From Legionella sp. (GTDB lineage Bacteria; Pseudomonadota; Gammaproteobacteria; Legionellales; Legionellaceae): a DNA stretch of 62,734 bases. Below the pieces are notes generated by a model. It searched no databases and had not been told where the DNA came from. It saw nothing but the letters and a program-made list of their open reading frames with translations. The stretch is from contig JARLJR010000055.1 in NCBI GenBank assembly GCA_031291095.1, positions 1 to 62,734 on the forward strand, read 5' to 3'. Made by a program: the position numbers and the translations under genes. Below are positions 52,719 through 60,311 of the stretch, in pieces (positions within the stretch are counted from its first letter, which is position 1; each line of letters opens with the position of its first letter).

Positions 52719-52812
52719 AGCCCTCTTTATTTCGATAGAAATTTTGTATTTCTAAGCCATACTCATATAAGTCGATGGCGAGTAACTATATTAATTCCAA
52801 TAGGGGACATAA

Positions 52813-53340
52813 ATGGGTTTAAAGAAAGTTAGTAGTGGGCGTGATATCCCAAATGAAATTAACGTAATTATTGAAATTCCCATGAACAGTGGACCAGTAA
52901 AATATGAGGTTAATAAAGACTCTGGCGTATTATTTGTTGACCGTTTTTTATCAACGCCAATGTTTTATCCTGCTAACTATGGCTATATTCCCAATACCTT
53001 ATCTGAAGATGGTGACCCAGTAGATGTGTTAGTTATCACCCCAGTTCCTTTAATTAACGGTTCAGTTATTCCTTGCCGCGTTGTAGGAGTATTGAAAATG
53101 ACTGATGAATCAGGTGTTGATGCTAAGTTATTAGCGGTTCCAACCAACAAGCTAACGAAAATTTATGAATCAGTAGAATCATATAAAGACTTGCCTGAGT
53201 ATTTATTAAATTCAATAAAGCACTTTTTTGAACATTACAAAGACTTAGAAGCAGGTAAATGGGTTAAAGTTGATGGCTGGGAAGGACCTGATGCTGCTTT
53301 GGCAGAAATTGTTGCAAGCATTGATCGTTTTGAAGGTTAA
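52813..53340 (+). CDS. ppa: Inorganic pyrophosphatase
   Basis: This 175-residue family I enzyme hydrolyses pyrophosphate to drive biosynthesis. The metal-binding signature DGDPVDVLV and the N-terminal substrate region ([23 protein letters not shown]) are complete. AGGGG precedes the ATG. It seems monocistronic; an imperfect inverted repeat around 53349-53381 follows the stop. Confidence 0.97.
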   Translation: MGLKKVSSGRDIPNEINVIIEIPMNSGPVKYEVNKDSGVLFVDRFLSTPMFYPANYGYIPNTLSEDGDPVDVLVITPVPLINGSVIPCRVVGVLKMTDESGVDAKLLAVPTNKLTKIYESVESYKDLPEYLLNSIKHFFEHYKDLEAGKWVKVDGWEGPDAALAEIVASIDRFEG

Positions 53341-53494
53341 CACAGAAATGCAGCCCGTATTAGCACAGCGTAATATGGGCTACAAATCTTGGTCTCTACT
53401 CATGACCCAGAGCAAATCATGCCGCACTCATCTCGCTTTCTTTTGCGCCATATGATACCTTATTTTCTCGCATGCAAAGCTTAAAGGATATTTG

Positions 53495-54760
53495 GTGGCT
53501 CCCCATCTCTCTACACTGTTTGCCATAGTAGTTTTTTTAATTGTTCTAGCTGCTTTTTTTTCGGCCACGGAAATTGGCATGATGTCTCTAAATCGTTACA
53601 AGCTTAAACATTTAGTCAAAAAGAACGACATTCAAGCAATACGGGTTAATAAAATTCTCGCGCGACCTGATTTGCTACTTAGTGTGGTTTTAATTGGAAA
53701 TACCGTAGCCAATATCGTTGCTTCAATGATTGCGACATTAATTGGTCAGCGCTTATACGGTGACTTAGGTGTGGTAATTGCAACGGCACTCTTAACCTTA
53801 ATCATTATGGTATTTGCGGAAATGATTCCCAAAACCTTTGCAGCTATTTACCCCCAGAAAGTTGCGTTTGCGACCTCCTTGCCACTTAAGATAATCCAAA
53901 AGCTCTTTGCTCCATTAGTATGGACCTGTAGCTTTATGTCGAACAGCATTTTACGTTTGTTTCATGTTTCCATTGATCGTGCGCAAAAGGAAGCATTAAC
54001 CGGCGAAGAATTACGTTCGGTGGTACATGAGGCTGGTGGCTTAATGCCCGTTGAGCATAAAAGTATGCTGATCAGCTTGTTGGACTTGGAAACGGCGACT
54101 GTTGAAGACATCATGATTCCCAAAGCTGAAATTGTGGGAATTGATTTGGAGCAGCCATGGACCCAACTGTTAGAACAATTAGAAACAGCACAACATACGC
54201 GTTTGCCTTTATATCGTGACACCATGGATAATTTAGAAGGTATGATTCATGTGCGCGATGTTCTAAACCTAGCCTTAGAGAACAAATTAAATTTAAATAG
54301 CTTATTGAGTACTGCTGATACACCTTATTTTATCCCCGAAGCCACACCACTTAATGTCCAGATTCTTAATTTTAGAAAAATGAAAAGACGAAGTTCATTT
54401 GTGGTCGATGAATATGGAAATATTTTAGGTCTAGTAACCATGGAAGATATTCTTGAAGAAATCGTAGGCGAATTTACCACGGATATTGCAGCCTTAAGTC
54501 GCGATATTATGCCGCAAAGTGATAACTCTGTAATTATTGATGCCAGTTTAACGCTGCGCAATTTAAATCGTTTAATGGGTTGGCAACTCCCAATGATTGG
54601 ACCTAAAACCTTAAGCGGTTTAATTGTCGAGCACCTGGGATATATTCCCCCTGCTGATTCATGTTTAACCATCGATAATTATCGCATTGAAATTTTAAAG
54701 GTTAGTGATAACACCATTAAAAGTGTCAAAATGTTTAAACTAAGTAAGAAGCGAAAATAA
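53495..54760 (+). CDS. CorC/HlyC-type membrane transporter with DUF21 and CBS domains
   Basis: GTG 53495 is preferred because AAGGA lies 6 bases before it; a TTG at 53492 is too close. The protein of about 421 residues has an N-terminal DUF21 (CNNM-like) domain with three or four membrane segments (about 5-150), a CBS pair (about 195-320, with VEDIMIPKAEI and ILGLVTMEDILEEIVGE) and a C-terminal CorC/HlyC domain. Relatives (YfjD, CorC) are linked to Mg or Co export. Cation identity is not shown by the sequence. Confidence 0.9.
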   Translation: MAPHLSTLFAIVVFLIVLAAFFSATEIGMMSLNRYKLKHLVKKNDIQAIRVNKILARPDLLLSVVLIGNTVANIVASMIATLIGQRLYGDLGVVIATALLTLIIMVFAEMIPKTFAAIYPQKVAFATSLPLKIIQKLFAPLVWTCSFMSNSILRLFHVSIDRAQKEALTGEELRSVVHEAGGLMPVEHKSMLISLLDLETATVEDIMIPKAEIVGIDLEQPWTQLLEQLETAQHTRLPLYRDTMDNLEGMIHVRDVLNLALENKLNLNSLLSTADTPYFIPEATPLNVQILNFRKMKRRSSFVVDEYGNILGLVTMEDILEEIVGEFTTDIAALSRDIMPQSDNSVIIDASLTLRNLNRLMGWQLPMIGPKTLSGLIVEHLGYIPPADSCLTIDNYRIEILKVSDNTIKSVKMFKLSKKRK

Positions 54761-54842
54761 ACCTCTTCTCAGCGGCCCACAGTGTTAGGCGAGGCCATTT
54801 AACCCATGTGTTTCTGTTGCTCAATGTGATATGATATTGCTC

Positions 54843-55157
54843 ATGAAAAAATGGCTAAATTTCTTTCTCATATTTGTTTTCTCGCTGACGCCACTTATGG
54901 CTAGCAGTCAGCTTGTACCTGTGCAGTCTGTTATTGCGCTGACCAAAATGGATGTTAGTCCTTGTTCACACAAAGCGCCCATTAATCTGAAAGGGCAGTG
55001 TAATACGGGACAAACTTACGTAGAAACACATTTGGTAGAACCATTAATACCATCATTATTAATCGCATTAATTTCTTTTACTTATCTTTTAACATGTTCT
55101 ATTGGCGCACAAGCAGGCATTTATAAACCCCCGCGCTATTCTCCATTGTTTATTTAA
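54843..55157 (+). CDS. Small exported or membrane protein of unknown function
   Basis: The start at 54843 (MKKWLNFFLIFVFSLTPLMASS) looks like a signal peptide with cleavage near MASS; an ATG at 54831 would add four residues. Neither has a good ribosome binding site. The mature part of about 80 residues has two cysteines in a short segment (SPCSHKAP, KGQCNTG) and one C-terminal membrane helix (SLLIALISFTYLLTC). It may be an envelope protein. I do not recognise the family. Confidence 0.6.
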   Translation: MKKWLNFFLIFVFSLTPLMASSQLVPVQSVIALTKMDVSPCSHKAPINLKGQCNTGQTYVETHLVEPLIPSLLIALISFTYLLTCSIGAQAGIYKPPRYSPLFI

Positions 55158-55216
55158 CTATTTATAACCTAATTGATGCCAACATTTTGGCATAGTTATT
55201 TCTATTGGAGAAATTA

Positions 55217-55672
55217 ATGAATTATTTAAAGATTGCTATCTTTACGTTTACCCTCATGTACTGGCCTAACCAGCTATTGGCGGGAGCTCATATACAAATG
55301 AATGAGGAGCGCAATTATTTTCAATTTATGGTTCCTAAACATCATACAATACGTCAGTCTGGGCAAATACTAAATATCTATATACGTTATGCATACACAA
55401 GGGATTTACCAATAACAGAGTATCCTGATTACCGCTTATTACGTTCTATAGCGTTAAACTATATGGAGCCATCAGCTGAATTACCTGAAAATGTATTTTG
55501 GGAGATTATTGCTCAGCAAATAGGAAAAGATTTAATGAGAAATTTCCCTCTTGCAGGTATCAGTGTGCAATTAGAGGTTTTAGACAATCAAAATCCGGAC
55601 GCTTATGAACCGGGTGATCATGGACCAATCTATACAATAGGGGATATTATGCCATTAGATAGGCATAGTTAA
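55217..55672 (+). CDS. Small exported protein of unknown function
   Basis: ATG 55217 is chosen because TGGAG lies 6 bases upstream. The 151-residue product has a signal peptide (MNYLKIAIFTFTLMYWPNQLLAG) and a mature domain with alternating beta-like segments (EERNYFQFMVPKHHTIRQSGQILNIYIRYAYTR). No cysteine motif or enzymatic signature is visible. It follows the other small exported gene by 59 bases. A bidirectional hairpin ends the transcript. Confidence 0.68.
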   Translation: MNYLKIAIFTFTLMYWPNQLLAGAHIQMNEERNYFQFMVPKHHTIRQSGQILNIYIRYAYTRDLPITEYPDYRLLRSIALNYMEPSAELPENVFWEIIAQQIGKDLMRNFPLAGISVQLEVLDNQNPDAYEPGDHGPIYTIGDIMPLDRHS

Positions 55673-55680
55673 TCAAACGG

Positions 55681-55720
55681 CTACGTCATCCTTCGTCGTA
55701 ATCTTCTCAGGATGACGTAG
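55681..55720. terminator. Bidirectional hairpin terminator
   Basis: CTACGTCATCC (55681-55691) pairs with GGATGACGTAG (55710-55720), followed by TTTT on the plus strand. It separates the convergent small exported gene and the response-regulator gene. Confidence 0.8.
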
Positions 55721-55728
55721 TTTTAAAG

Positions 55729-56454
55729 CTATTTATCGTTATGCTCTTTAATGATACCCACCTCAGCAGTAAACATATAACCACCATTACGAATCGTTTT
55801 AATTAAGATGGGCTTTTTAGCATCAATTTCTATTTTTTGTCTTAAACGGCTTATCTGTACATCAATTCGGCGATCAAAGGGATTCAAATCACTATTCTTA
55901 GTTGTTTGTAATAACTGTTCTCGATCTAATACTTGCAGTGGCTGCTGTACAAAAGTAAGCAACAAATCGTATTCTCCTGCACTTAAGGACAGTTCATGAT
56001 TGTTTTCAATATTAAAAACTCGACGTGCGGCAGGGTCCAAGCGCCAACTACCAAATGTGAGTAGCTCTTTATCAGACTCTGATTGTTGTTGAATTCGAGA
56101 TACCCGTCTGCTAATTGCACTAACTCGGGCATGCAGTTCTCTTGGATAAATGGGTTTAATGATAAAATCATCTGCACCCGCTTCCAGCACCTTAATACAG
56201 GCATCTTCATCAGGTTGATCATGAATAACTAATAATGGCACGGGGTAGTTTGTGTAAAATTGATGTACCATTGATAGCTCGTTTTTTAAAATAGACCAGT
56301 GAATTAAAATAGCTACCGGTATCCCTTGCTCAATAGGAATTGAGTGCAAATTTTGTTGTTCTACTATTGCGATATTGAATTGAGCAAAGTAACTTTTAAT
56401 CTCTTCACTTACAGGGCTCTGATCAATAAACAGCAAATAGCTGGGTTTCGGCAT
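55729..56454 (-). CDS. OmpR-family response regulator with degenerate receiver
   Basis: ATG 56454 (MPKPSYLLFIDQ) has AGGAAG at 6 bases. The 241-residue protein has a receiver-like domain (about 1-115) and a winged-helix OmpR DNA-binding domain (about 135-235, with LSLSAGEYDLLLTF, DRRIDVQISRLRQKIE and IRNGGYMF). The residue that is normally the phospho-acceptor Asp is replaced: the third strand reads AILIHWSIL. The conserved Lys (IIKPI) remains. No histidine kinase gene lies beside it. It is an orphan pseudo-receiver regulator. The target is unknown; the divergent 472-residue gene is the nearest candidate. Confidence 0.88.
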   Translation of the reverse strand: MPKPSYLLFIDQSPVSEEIKSYFAQFNIAIVEQQNLHSIPIEQGIPVAILIHWSILKNELSMVHQFYTNYPVPLLVIHDQPDEDACIKVLEAGADDFIIKPIYPRELHARVSAISRRVSRIQQQSESDKELLTFGSWRLDPAARRVFNIENNHELSLSAGEYDLLLTFVQQPLQVLDREQLLQTTKNSDLNPFDRRIDVQISRLRQKIEIDAKKPILIKTIRNGGYMFTAEVGIIKEHNDK

Positions 56455-56587
56455 TTGTTTCTTCCTGGATTTTAATACGACAATCAATCAGATTTTGGCA
56501 AGATTACTGTCGACTTGCAATTATTTTCGATGCTATTGTAAGTATAAGAAAGCGAGATTCAGCACGGAGGCTGTTTGAGGAGGCTGG

Positions 56588-58006
56588 ATGACTCAAAAAT
56601 TGAACTGGGAAATTACGGACGCGGATCGGACTAAAGCACGGGTTAAATATGAGTTAAGTCATTTAAAGTGTCGTTTACGTTCTTATCTTAATCATCCAAA
56701 GCATTTAACTTGCTATGCGGATAACATTATCGATTTATGTCGTTCTATTGCAACAAACTATTTAGATTATTTATGTTTGTTTCAGGAGGGTTTGGTTATT
56801 AATTCCGAACAATTACCTACGCTGCCTTGTCGTTTGGAGCATTTTGAATCTATTTTTAATTTAGAGCAAAGATTAGTTCAAAGTAATTCTTTGGAAGTAA
56901 GGAAGGAATTAATACTGCAAATAGTCGCTCTTTATCAACAAGTGGTATCAATTCAATCGTTGCATTATTTGCAACAGATGGCTGAATACGCAACGCGACT
57001 CAAGCGATTATTTGCTAAACGGCAATTGGATCGCTGGTTAGTGGGCATTGCTAACTTTTGGAGCCATCATGAGGCAACCACTCTTGAATTGGCAATGTGG
57101 TTTCATGAGTGGAGTAGGGCAGAACAAAAAGATGCCTTAGATTTTTTTGCTCAGGAACAATTTGTTGATTTAGTAAATGCAATTTTTTTCTATAAGTTAT
57201 TCCCAGACAAATTACTTCCCTATACGGTTCATCCTGAAAAGCTGATTTCTGTTCGTGCTCGTTTGGCTGTTTTACATTATTCAATAGAGTCAATTCAACA
57301 ACAACTTCATAATGCCGCGTTGCAAAATGGTTTAATACCTGAGGTTGATTATTTATTGCATGGCAATGAATTACCCCAGGGAATCATGATTGAGGTAAAT
57401 GATAGCTTTAAATCAATGATATGGGCTGCCGTGAAACAATTGCGGATAGCCATTTCATCGCAATATCAACAGCAGATCACGGTAGAGCTGTTACGTGATT
57501 TAGGCAGAGCGTATAAGTTTTGGTTTAACCCCAACCGCTTAATTGATACGGTAATGGTTTTACGACAAACCCTTTTTTCTGAAGCGCATCAAGTAGACGC
57601 TTTTCAGTCGGAGATGATGTTTTTATTCGCCCAGCTTCCTACGACTGAATGCTTAGATCTCTACGGCTATTTTGCCAACAATGATACTCGCCATTTGTTG
57701 CATACCTTTTTCATCCTGGAGCAAGGAGCGTTTTTTGATTGGTTACCTCAGTTCAGCGAAGGAGAGAAAAGAGTGTTTCAAGACGTGTTTGATACGTTGT
57801 TGGCTGTGATGCAAGCGTTACGCGATGAGTTAAAAAACCGGCATGTGCTTACGGAGGCGTATCACTATAAGTTAGCGAAGCCCTATCCCCAAATTGGCCA
57901 TCGTAATCGTGATGCAGTGCTGCGAGTTATCGCAATTTATTCCCATAAAAAACCTATTAACCATGATTCAGTAGAACAATTGTTTCGGCTTGTAGAAGAA
58001 GATTAA
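56588..58006 (+). CDS. Large all-helical protein of unknown function
   Basis: The 472-residue product is predicted to be almost entirely helical, rich in Leu, Gln and aromatic residues, with no signal peptide, no membrane span and no recognised motif. A strong GAGGAGG site precedes the ATG. It is divergent from the response-regulator gene across 133 bases, so the regulator may control it. A CCTGGTT hairpin lies at the 3' end. I do not recognise the family. Confidence 0.75.
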   Translation: MTQKLNWEITDADRTKARVKYELSHLKCRLRSYLNHPKHLTCYADNIIDLCRSIATNYLDYLCLFQEGLVINSEQLPTLPCRLEHFESIFNLEQRLVQSNSLEVRKELILQIVALYQQVVSIQSLHYLQQMAEYATRLKRLFAKRQLDRWLVGIANFWSHHEATTLELAMWFHEWSRAEQKDALDFFAQEQFVDLVNAIFFYKLFPDKLLPYTVHPEKLISVRARLAVLHYSIESIQQQLHNAALQNGLIPEVDYLLHGNELPQGIMIEVNDSFKSMIWAAVKQLRIAISSQYQQQITVELLRDLGRAYKFWFNPNRLIDTVMVLRQTLFSEAHQVDAFQSEMMFLFAQLPTTECLDLYGYFANNDTRHLLHTFFILEQGAFFDWLPQFSEGEKRVFQDVFDTLLAVMQALRDELKNRHVLTEAYHYKLAKPYPQIGHRNRDAVLRVIAIYSHKKPINHDSVEQLFRLVEED

Positions 58007-58009
58007 AAG

Positions 58010-58029
58010 CCTGGTTGCTTGCAACCAGG
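58010..58029 (+). terminator. CCTGGTT hairpin, second copy
   Basis: CCTGGTTGC (58010-58018) and GCAACCAGG (58021-58029) form a perfect 9-bp stem with a 2-base loop, 4 bases after the stop. The sequence nearly matches the hairpin behind aroE. The T-run after it is weak (ACTTCCCTT). Confidence 0.7.
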
Positions 58030-58082
58030 ACTTCCCTTGTGCCACGTAAAATATCAGCAAGGAAAGTGAAAATTACCTCGAT

Positions 58083-58259
58083 TTATGGCTTTCCTTTTAT
58101 TAACTTCATGGCAAACGAATAAACAATTTTCATGATGAATGCCCCAAGCTTTCGTTGTCTTCCTGATTTTGTTAAGGGGATGCCAATTTTTCGCGAAATT
58201 TTTGCTTTAAGAGCTGAAATACCAAGAAACCGTTTCCATGAAAATCCACCACGATTCAT
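58083..58259 (-). CDS. Small basic protein of 58 residues
   Basis: The frame runs from ATG 58259 to TAA 58083 with an AGGAG site 10 bases upstream. The protein is strongly basic (about 14 Lys/Arg) and begins MNRGGFSWKRFLGIS, continuing with KISRKIGIPLTKSGRQRKLG and ending IKGKP. It is too short for most automatic callers. The regular SWKRFLGIS...KIGIPLTKSGRQRK pattern looks like a defined motif rather than chance. Function is unknown; DNA or RNA binding is possible from charge alone. Confidence 0.62.
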   Translation of the reverse strand: MNRGGFSWKRFLGISALKAKISRKIGIPLTKSGRQRKLGAFIMKIVYSFAMKLIKGKP

Positions 58260-58311
58260 AAACTTATTACTCCTATTGATCTAATTGTAAATATCCGTTT
58301 CCGGGGTATAT

Positions 58312-58409
58312 AAATTTCGTCATTGCGCACATAATGAAGCACCCCAGTCCTAAATTCTAACGACGTATTTTTCTGGGTGGCTTCATTATGTGCGCATTGA
58401 CGGTTTTTA
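58312..58409. repeat. Dispersed palindromic element, copy C (reversed)
   Basis: AAATTTCGTCATTGCGCACATAATGAAGC-type left arm and a GCTTCATTATGTGCGCATTGACGG-type right arm give one of the longest stems of the three copies (arms from 58312 and to 58403). The AAATTT end and the A/T-run end are in the opposite order from copies A and B. Confidence 0.8.
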
Positions 58410-58422
58410 TTCGAGATAAAAT

Positions 58423-59286
58423 CTATTTAACATCCTTCTCATGTAACGCAGGATCTGATGAAGGACTATTGAGATGCCAATTATAAACATAACTATCTAT
58501 GGTATTAGTATGTTTTAACTGGCTTTGTAACGGCTCTTTGGCGAATTGTAATAAATGGGTAATCACGTCTTGTTTGGTCCCGCCGAAATCCTCTTCATAC
58601 CAATCGTAGAGTTTTGAAATAATCAGCCTTCCTTCAATAACGCTAACCCCTCTTAATGAGTTTACATAAGTAAGAGCAGCCTTATTTAATTGTTCTTCCA
58701 AATTATATCCATGATAGGCATTTTTATTTAGATTCGGCGCGCCAATACTGGCATTATTCAATGCATAGTGAGTTCGGGGATCATTCCAAATAGGGCGAAT
58801 AATGCGGTTATTAATATCATCCAGGGAGAGTGTTGTCTTTTTTATCGTAATTAAATTAGCTCCCCAAGGGCCAACGCTGAATAGGCCGGGAGAAATATTA
58901 ATTTCCTGAACAGTTGATATTGGATAATAATTAACAATTGTTTGCACTGTGAGTGCATTATAGACATTAATCCAATAGGCTAATTGTTCTGCTCGATTGT
59001 AGTTATCAATATTAATTTGGGCCATATCTCTTAGATAATCTTTTAGCAAATTCAGATCAGTCTGTGAGAAATGTTCATAATCAACCAAATTAATATTTTC
59101 GGGACTAGTAATTATTCGGCGATTTAAAAAGTCTTGCCATAGTTGATGAGAAATAATTTCTTTAGATAAGGGATTATTCACTTCCCATTGTGGCCATAAG
59201 CTTTTATAAAAAGAAGCGTGGGTGAGTCCCGTTAAGAGTAATAATATCAGGACAAAAAATTGATTACGTATTATGGTTTTAAACAT
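58423..59286 (-). CDS. Exported DUF547 protein
   Basis: The 287-residue product has a signal peptide (MFKTIIRNQFFVLILLLLTGLTHAS) and a DUF547 domain recognisable by AYWINVYNALTVQTIVNYYP and the later HYALNNASIGAPNL segment. In many relatives the last motif contains cysteines (CASxGCP); here these positions are Asn and Ala. The function of DUF547 is unknown. The start overlaps the recR stop by 8 bases, so it is probably the tail of the dnaX-ybaB-recR transcript. Confidence 0.85.
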   Translation of the reverse strand: MFKTIIRNQFFVLILLLLTGLTHASFYKSLWPQWEVNNPLSKEIISHQLWQDFLNRRIITSPENINLVDYEHFSQTDLNLLKDYLRDMAQINIDNYNRAEQLAYWINVYNALTVQTIVNYYPISTVQEINISPGLFSVGPWGANLITIKKTTLSLDDINNRIIRPIWNDPRTHYALNNASIGAPNLNKNAYHGYNLEEQLNKAALTYVNSLRGVSVIEGRLIISKLYDWYEEDFGGTKQDVITHLLQFAKEPLQSQLKHTNTIDSYVYNWHLNSPSSDPALHEKDVK

Positions 59287-59872
59287 TAATTAGCGCTCTA
59301 TTGCGAAGAGCATTTCCAATGGTATTGCCATCTAAAAACTCTAGCTCACCCCCAGAGGGTATGCCATGGGCTAGTTGAGTAATATGGACTGGCTGTTCTC
59401 GTAGGAGTTGATGAATAAAATGAATGGTGGTTTGTCCTTCCACACTAGGGCTTAAAGCCAGGATTACTTCTTTAATTCCTTCCTCAAGAATCAGATTCTT
59501 AAGCTTAGGTAATCCAATATCATCTGGGCCTAATCCATCGAGCGGAGATATTTTACCCATAAGGACAAAATATTTACCTTGGAATGAATTGCTCTGTTCA
59601 ATTGCTGATACATCAGCTGGGCTTTCTACAACACAAAGTAAAGAGGAATCCCGATTGGAATTTTGACACAATGTGCAAAGACTTTGTTCTGTGTAATTCA
59701 TACAGCGCTGGCAATGCTTGATTTGAGACATTGCCTGCTCTAAACAAGAGGCGAGGTGTAAACCTCGCTGTCTTTGATGTTGAAGCAAGTGAAACACCAT
59801 GCGCTGTGCTGATTTTGGTCCTACCCCGGGAAGGCAACGTAGCGCTTCGACCAGGCGGTTTAACATATCCAT
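59279..59872 (-). CDS. recR: Recombination protein RecR
   Basis: This 197-residue protein of the RecFOR pathway has the N-terminal helix-hairpin-helix (LPGVGPKSAQRM), a four-cysteine zinc site (CQRCMNYTEQSLCTLC) and a Toprim domain with VVESPADVSAIE. It helps load RecA at gaps. It lies 8 bases after ybaB. An in-frame ATG two codons later is an alternative start. Confidence 0.97.
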   Translation of the reverse strand: MDMLNRLVEALRCLPGVGPKSAQRMVFHLLQHQRQRGLHLASCLEQAMSQIKHCQRCMNYTEQSLCTLCQNSNRDSSLLCVVESPADVSAIEQSNSFQGKYFVLMGKISPLDGLGPDDIGLPKLKNLILEEGIKEVILALSPSVEGQTTIHFIHQLLREQPVHITQLAHGIPSGGELEFLDGNTIGNALRNRALINV

Positions 59873-59880
59873 TATTAGGA

Positions 59881-60219
59881 TTATTCCTCTTTATCGCCGC
59901 CCATTAAATCAGTTGGGATATTCAATCCAGCAGTTAATTGACTGATTTTTTCTTTAGAGGCTTTTTCAATTTTACGTACGGCATCGTTAATCGCTGCTGC
60001 AACTAAGTCTTCTAACATTTCTGGATCTTCTTCCAACATAGTTGGTTTGATTTTAACTGCAACGGCATCATGGCGCCCATTCATCTGAATTGTAACCATG
60101 CCACCACCCGCTTCGCCTGTAACGACTAATTGGCTTAATTGTTGTTGCGCTTCTTGCATACGTTGTTGCATTTTTTGCGCTTCTTTCATCAGGTTGCTAA
60201 GATTTTGATTCATATCCAT
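59881..60219 (-). CDS. ybaB: YbaB/EbfC nucleoid-associated protein
   Basis: The 112-residue protein has the family start [23 protein letters not shown], which is a coiled helix, and a short beta domain ([18 protein letters not shown]). It binds DNA as a dimer. It sits between dnaX and recR, the usual order. Confidence 0.96.
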   Translation of the reverse strand: MDMNQNLSNLMKEAQKMQQRMQEAQQQLSQLVVTGEAGGGMVTIQMNGRHDAVAVKIKPTMLEEDPEMLEDLVAAAINDAVRKIEKASKEKISQLTAGLNIPTDLMGGDKEE

Positions 60220-60311
60220 TATTTAAAGCCTCTTTTGTTTAGGGTTAGGTAAGAGTCCCAAGCTAGTGAACTATAAACAGACTTTAGCCTGAGAAATTTA
60301 AACGTATTATA

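Noticed and set aside
53341-53494. Small gene between ppa and the CorC-like gene
   Set aside because: The frame overlaps the ppa end and has no ribosome binding site; an imperfect inverted repeat explains the sequence better.
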